A stretch of DNA of 37,221 nt from an uncultured Clostridia bacterium (GTDB lineage Bacteria > Bacillota > Clostridia > Christensenellales > UBA1242), in contig CALVZE010000008.1 of the NCBI GenBank assembly GCA_944372445.1, forward strand, positions 1-37,221. Direction: 5' to 3'. A program made the position numbers and the translations under genes. Shown here one piece after another: positions 33,550 to 37,221 of the stretch. The stretch's first letter is position 1, and each line of letters opens with the position of its first letter. The notes beneath the pieces are model-generated. The model searched no databases, was not told the origin of the DNA, and worked only from the letters and a program-made list of their open reading frames with translations.

Positions 33550-34246
33550 CTTTATCTTCCGCCTTGTTGTCATTATTGTTATCTTCAAGAGGTTTTTGTC
33601 TGCCACTTCGAGGATTTTTACCACTTCGCGTTTTAAATTCGTTATGTTTTGTCGAATTTTTCATTGCATTTTGATTGTTTTTGCTATCTTCTAATTTATC
33701 TTTTTCAGTTTTCTCCTCTTTCTCAGCCTCTTCAACCACAATTTTGCCTATTGAATCAACAACCGCAGGTGTTTTCTCCTTTTTGAAGGCGTAAATTAAC
33801 AGATATATGACAAACATCACCACACCAACAGTCAAAAACACATCGGCAAAATTAAACACAGGAAAACTTTGCCAAAAAGCAAATTGTATGAAGTCGCGAA
33901 CATAGCCAAACACCAGCCTATCATAAAGATTTCCTATGCAACCTGCGCACAAAAAAGCAAATGTAACGGTGAGTAACCAGCTTTTCTTTTTGTCTTTTAT
34001 ATAGAACCAAATAAAAATCGCCAAAAATACCAAACTTAAAATCACAAGTCCAACTTGATTTCCCGAGAATATTCCCCACGCCGCCCCGTGATTATAAACA
34101 ATAATCAAATTGAAAATTCCAAGACTTACACCCGTTCCCTCTGCGAACATACCATCAAAAACATATTTAGTCACTAAATCTAGTGCTAAAACCACAACAA
34201 TTAAAACGGAAAGAACAATAATTTTATTGATTAAACTTTTTTTCAT
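33542..34246 (-). CDS. lspA: Lipoprotein signal peptidase with a long charged tail
   Basis: 234 residues. Four membrane helices in the first ~155 residues; LDLVTK (Asp23), YNHGAAWGIF, GNLYDRLVFGYVRDFI with Asp118 and FNFADVFLTVG with Asp135, the catalytic Asp pair of signal peptidase II. It cleaves prolipoproteins before the lipid-modified Cys. The last ~75 residues form a disordered Lys/Glu/Asn/Asp-rich tail (KTEKDKLEDSKNNQNAM, NNNDNKAEDKDE) not needed in the family (usual length ~150-170). AGAGG precedes the ATG. Confidence 0.95.
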   Translation of the reverse strand: MKKSLINKIIVLSVLIVVVLALDLVTKYVFDGMFAEGTGVSLGIFNLIIVYNHGAAWGIFSGNQVGLVILSLVFLAIFIWFYIKDKKKSWLLTVTFAFLCAGCIGNLYDRLVFGYVRDFIQFAFWQSFPVFNFADVFLTVGVVMFVIYLLIYAFKKEKTPAVVDSIGKIVVEEAEKEEKTEKDKLEDSKNNQNAMKNSTKHNEFKTRSGKNPRSGRQKPLEDNNNDNKAEDKDE

Positions 34247-34455
34247 AAAACCTCTTTATAAATTTCAAAATGGACTTTTTAATAAAACAAACTTAAAATT
34301 AAATATTTACATAACAAATTCTTTTTTAATGTCTATTTTATATCTAATTGATACTATCAATTCGAAGCAAACCGCAATTTTATTGTCTTATCTCTATATT
34401 TTTTTAACCCAAAAATATGACAACAAAAGAATAACAAAATTTCTTATTATCAATC

Positions 34456-34821
34456 TTAATCAATTTCAATTTCGAAGTTTTTAGGAAGGAAAATATATAA
34501 ATTTTTGTCAATAAGCTCTTGTTTTGCACCTAAAATATCTAAAACTCCATTAAAATAGTCCAAAATCTTATGCTTTTCACCTGCACCACAGTGTCTTAAA
34601 TCAAGAATAAACGGCGTATCTTTTTTAAGAAGTTCCGCTCTGTCCTTGCAATCGTCAAGACTCTCAGGATAATACACACGCACCCCATCAATTTCGTCAG
34701 GTAGTTTTTCACTGACTTTCAGATTATATGACGCGCTATTTTTGACCACTTTCTTTTTTGTTACCTTGACATCTTCTGTTTCAAACCCTAGCGCCTTATA
34801 GAAAATATCCATGAATTTCAT
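34456..34821 (-). CDS. sepF: Cell division protein SepF
   Basis: 121 residues. VRVYYPESLDDCKDRAELLK, TPFILDLRHCGAGEKHKILD, YFNGVLDILGAKQEL and IFLPKNFEI follow the SepF (DUF552) fold, which binds the FtsZ C-terminus and bundles filaments. The N-terminal amphipathic start (MKFMDIFYKALGF) is the membrane-targeting helix. Upstream TTGTTA-18-TATAAT and AGAGG give an ordinary leader. The gap to lspA (34247-34455) holds no gene. Confidence 0.85.
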   Translation of the reverse strand: MKFMDIFYKALGFETEDVKVTKKKVVKNSASYNLKVSEKLPDEIDGVRVYYPESLDDCKDRAELLKKDTPFILDLRHCGAGEKHKILDYFNGVLDILGAKQELIDKNLYIFLPKNFEIEID

Positions 34822-34938
34822 AATTTTCCTCTTTTCGTTAAAATTATATCATAAATAGAATGTAAATAACAAATAAATTACTGCTTTTAGAATAAAACAA
34901 AAACAAAAAATTTGTCAAACCACTAAAAGCGACAAAGA

Positions 34939-34967
34939 TTGACTTTTTTATCATGCTATGCTAAAAT
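34939..34967 (+). promoter_or_regulatory. Promoter of the small basic protein gene
   Basis: TTGACT (34939-34944), 17 bases, TAAAAT (34962-34967); AAAGGAGG (34978-34985) follows before the ATG at 34989. Confidence 0.7.
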
Positions 34968-34988
34968 AATTAAAATAAAGGAGGCTTT

Positions 34989-35201
34989 ATGTTTCACACA
35001 AAAACACCTAAACACGCTTATGACTCTTTCAACAAAGACAAATTGGTTGAAGAGATAGTAAACACAATCGCAGAAATAGAAAATTCTAACACGCAAAAAG
35101 AAGCTCGTAAACAACTTAGCTTTAAATTGAAGAATTTAAAAAAACAACTTAAAGAAATTGAAAGAAAAGATAGAAGAGAAGAGCGTTTTGAACAAAGGTA
35201 G
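34989..35201 (+). CDS. Small charged helical protein
   Basis: 70 residues, Lys/Glu/Arg-rich and likely a coiled coil (KLVEEIVNTIAEIENSNTQK, then KNLKKQLKEIERKDRREERF). Good promoter, strong Shine-Dalgarno and terminator argue for a real gene. No family recognised. Confidence 0.65.
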   Translation: MFHTKTPKHAYDSFNKDKLVEEIVNTIAEIENSNTQKEARKQLSFKLKNLKKQLKEIERKDRREERFEQR

Positions 35202-35245
35202 CTTTGATAATGTTTACAATATTTTTATGCGTCAAAAATCATATA

Positions 35246-35284
35246 ACAAAAAAAGACTTTCAAACAAGAAAGTCTTTTTTTTGC
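35246..35284. terminator. Bidirectional terminator between the small protein gene and tuf
   Basis: AAAGACTTTC / GAAAGTCTTT with loop AAACAA, flanked by A and T runs on both sides. Confidence 0.9.
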
Positions 35285-35343
35285 TTAATATCAGTTTGGA
35301 GAACCCTCCTATGGTTATAACTTTTTCAAGTTATTTAGTTCAA

Positions 35344-36546
35344 TTATTCAATAATTGAAGAAACAACACCAGAACCAACCGTTCTTCCGCCTTCACGAAT
35401 AGCGAAACGAAGTCCTTGTTCAATAGCGATAGGTGTGATAAGGCTGATTGTCATTCTTACATTATCGCCAGGCATAACCATTTCTACGCCCTTTTCAAGT
35501 TCGATTGTTCCAGTAACGTCAGTTGTTCTGAAATAGAATTGAGGTCTATAACCATTGAAGAATGGTGTGTGACGACCGCCTTCCTCTTTCTTCAACACGT
35601 AAACTTCAGCGGTGAACTTTGTGTGTGGATGAATTGAACCTGGTTTGCAGATAACTTGTCCTCTTTCGATTTCGTTTCTTTGAATACCACGAAGAAGAAG
35701 ACCAACATTATCACCAGCTCTACCTTCGTCAAGAAGCTTTCTGAACATTTCAACGCCAGTGATAACTGTTTGTTTCTTTTGACCAAGACCAACAATTTCA
35801 ACTGTGTCATTGATGTGAACAACACCTCTCTCAACTCTACCGGTTGCAACTGTTCCACGACCTGTAATTGTGAACACGTCTTCAACAGGCATTAAGAAAG
35901 GCTTGTCTGTGTCACGAACAGGCTCTGGAATATATGAATCAAGAGCGTCAAGAAGTTCTTGGATGCAACCACATGCTGGGTCATCAACCTTGCCAGCTTG
36001 AGCAGCTTCCAAAGCTTTAAGAGCAGAACCCTTAATAATTGGAGTTTTGTCTCCTGGGAAACCGTATTCAGTTAACAAATCTCTAATTTCCATTTCAACG
36101 AGTTCAAGAAGTTCAGGATCGTCAACTTGATCGGTTTTGTTCATAAATACAACGATGTAAGGAACACCAACCTGTCTTGCAAGAAGGATATGCTCTCTTG
36201 TTTGAGGCATAGGACCATCAGTTGCAGCAACAACGAGGATAGCGCCGTCCATTTGAGCAGCACCAGTAATCATATTCTTAACGTAGTCAGCGTGTCCCGG
36301 GCAGTCAACGTGAGCATAGTGACGCTTTTCTGTTTGATACTCAACGTGAGCAGTGTTGATTGTGATTCCTCTTGCTTTTTCTTCTGGAGCCTTATCGATT
36401 TGGTCATATCTTAGAGGTTCAGCACGACCTTTACAAGCTGCATAAGCTGTGATTGCAGCTGTTAAGGTTGTTTTACCATGGTCAACGTGTCCGATAGTTC
36501 CGACGTTAACGTGTGGTTTAGATCTATCAAATTTTTCTGTAGCCAT
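35344..36546 (-). CDS. tuf: Elongation factor Tu
   Basis: 400 residues, full length. GHVDHGKT (19-26), [24 protein letters not shown] near 136 and SALKAL for GTP binding; domains 2 and 3 intact ([35 protein letters not shown]). It carries aminoacyl-tRNA to the ribosome. Shine-Dalgarno AAAGGAG. Follows fusA, as in the str operon. Confidence 0.99.
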   Translation of the reverse strand: MATEKFDRSKPHVNVGTIGHVDHGKTTLTAAITAYAACKGRAEPLRYDQIDKAPEEKARGITINTAHVEYQTEKRHYAHVDCPGHADYVKNMITGAAQMDGAILVVAATDGPMPQTREHILLARQVGVPYIVVFMNKTDQVDDPELLELVEMEIRDLLTEYGFPGDKTPIIKGSALKALEAAQAGKVDDPACGCIQELLDALDSYIPEPVRDTDKPFLMPVEDVFTITGRGTVATGRVERGVVHINDTVEIVGLGQKKQTVITGVEMFRKLLDEGRAGDNVGLLLRGIQRNEIERGQVICKPGSIHPHTKFTAEVYVLKKEEGGRHTPFFNGYRPQFYFRTTDVTGTIELEKGVEMVMPGDNVRMTISLITPIAIEQGLRFAIREGGRTVGSGVVSSIIE

Positions 36547-36579
36547 TTTTAAAATCTCCTTTTTTTATTCTACTTTGAT

Positions 36580-36607
36580 ATAATATCATATATTTTCAAA
36601 ATTTCAA
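36580..36607 (-). promoter_or_regulatory. Possible tuf promoter in the fusA-tuf gap
   Basis: Minus strand TTGAAA (36602-36607), 16 bases, TATTAT (36580-36585), within the 90-base gap before tuf. It could boost tuf over the upstream genes. Confidence 0.4.
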
Positions 36608-36636
36608 AACGTTTTTCGCAACTTTTTTAAAAATTT

Positions 36637-37221
36637 TTAATTTTCTGCCTTTTTGCGTTGACCGATAATACCTTCTGCGATATTTCTAGGCACTTCGGCA
36701 TACTTTAAGAACTCCATCGTGAAGTTACCACGCCCTTGCGATTGCGAACGAAGGTCAGTTGCATAACCAAACATTTCTCCAAGTGGCACTTCAGCGTTGA
36801 CAACTTGAACGCCTGGACGGGTTTCGTTACCAGTGAGTAGCCCTCGACGTGATGTGATGTTGCCCATAACCGTTCCAAGATACTCATCTGGCACTTCTAC
36901 TTGCACCTTCATAATAGGTTCAAGTAATACAGGATCTGCTTTTGCGCACGCTTCCTTGAATGCCATAGAACCAGCAATCTTAAACGCCATTTCAGAAGAG
37001 TCGACTTCGTGATAAGAACCGTCAAGAAGTGTTATCTTATAGTCAACAACTTCGTAACCAGCGAGAATACCATTTTTAGCGGCTTCCTTAATACCATTAA
37101 ATACTGGTTGGATGTATTCCTTAGGAATGGAACCACCAACAGTCTTATCAACAAATCTTTCAGCATCTTCAAGATGTGTTCCGGCTGGCACTGGTTCAAT
37201 GTCGATAACGCAGTGACCATA
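36637..37221 (-). CDS. fusA: Elongation factor G, C-terminal part (5' end beyond the window)
   Basis: 194 codons in frame to the window edge, starting [20 protein letters not shown]. Domain [41 protein letters not shown]; domain [53 protein letters not shown] drives translocation; the GTPase domain lies outside the window. It is upstream of tuf with a 90-base gap. Confidence 0.97.
   Translation of the reverse strand, partial: YGHCVIDIEPVPAGTHLEDAERFVDKTVGGSIPKEYIQPVFNGIKEAAKNGILAGYEVVDYKITLLDGSYHEVDSSEMAFKIAGSMAFKEACAKADPVLLEPIMKVQVEVPDEYLGTVMGNITSRRGLLTGNETRPGVQVVNAEVPLGEMFGYATDLRSQSQGRGNFTMEFLKYAEVPRNIAEGIIGQRKKAEN

Overview
The window looks like chromosomal DNA of an AT-rich, Gram-positive-type Bacillota (Clostridia-like), probably an uncultured anaerobe. 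Evidence: the miaB-mutS-mutL-miaA-ynbB gene order, a gpr-type spore protease, SepF and a DivIB/FtsQ-like protein, LspA, a collagen-like surface protein with G-A-T/G-P-T triplets, and a two-gene minimal SUF (SMS-like) Fe-S system. TAA, TAG and TGA all end genes, so the standard bacterial code applies. The exact taxon cannot be read from the window.

Layout. 1-3.5 kb: tandem orphan Rhs tips. Two complete cassettes each hold a shared ~330 bp Rhs core end, a different hydrophobic C-terminal tip, a small membrane protein (candidate immunity) and a terminator; a third holds only the core end. 3.6-5.3 kb: a divIB/ftsQ-like gene and an HD-domain hydrolase (minus strand). 5.3-7.1 kb: a decayed stretch with a fused pair of gene remnants (collagen-like C-terminus and MscL C-terminus), a small Cys-tailed membrane protein and a probably truncated secreted-type protein. 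7.1-9.7 kb: a membrane protein, rplM-rpsI and an unknown gene. 9.9-11.9 kb: an Old-Yellow-Enzyme-type flavin/Fe-S oxidoreductase behind a palindrome-rich promoter. 11.9-14.2 kb: structured repeats and a two-gene operon (Ig-like anchored protein, ComEC-like metallo-beta-lactamase). 14.4-16.1 kb: smsCB. 16.3-24.1 kb: miaB-mutS-mutL-miaA-ynbB, overlapping or nearly abutting on the minus strand. 24.1-26.4 kb: a divergent class A PBP. 26.8-29.2 kb: gpr, rpsT and an unknown gene. 29.2-31.5 kb: tlyA and the collagen-like gene, convergent. 31.9-34.8 kb: a zinc-ribbon protein, lspA-rluD and sepF. 35-37.2 kb: a small basic protein, tuf and the 3' part of fusA.

The most unusual signals are: (i) the Rhs tip cassette array; (ii) several genes whose -10 box lies 6-9 bases upstream of the ATG with no Shine-Dalgarno sequence, which predicts leaderless or near-leaderless mRNAs, beside neighbours with ordinary leaders; (iii) at least two families of structured elements placed in sense orientation just after stop codons, one with compensatory changes in its inner stem; (iv) a G9 tract in the Shine-Dalgarno position of the metallo-beta-lactamase gene. 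All functional statements come from reading motifs; no database search was run.
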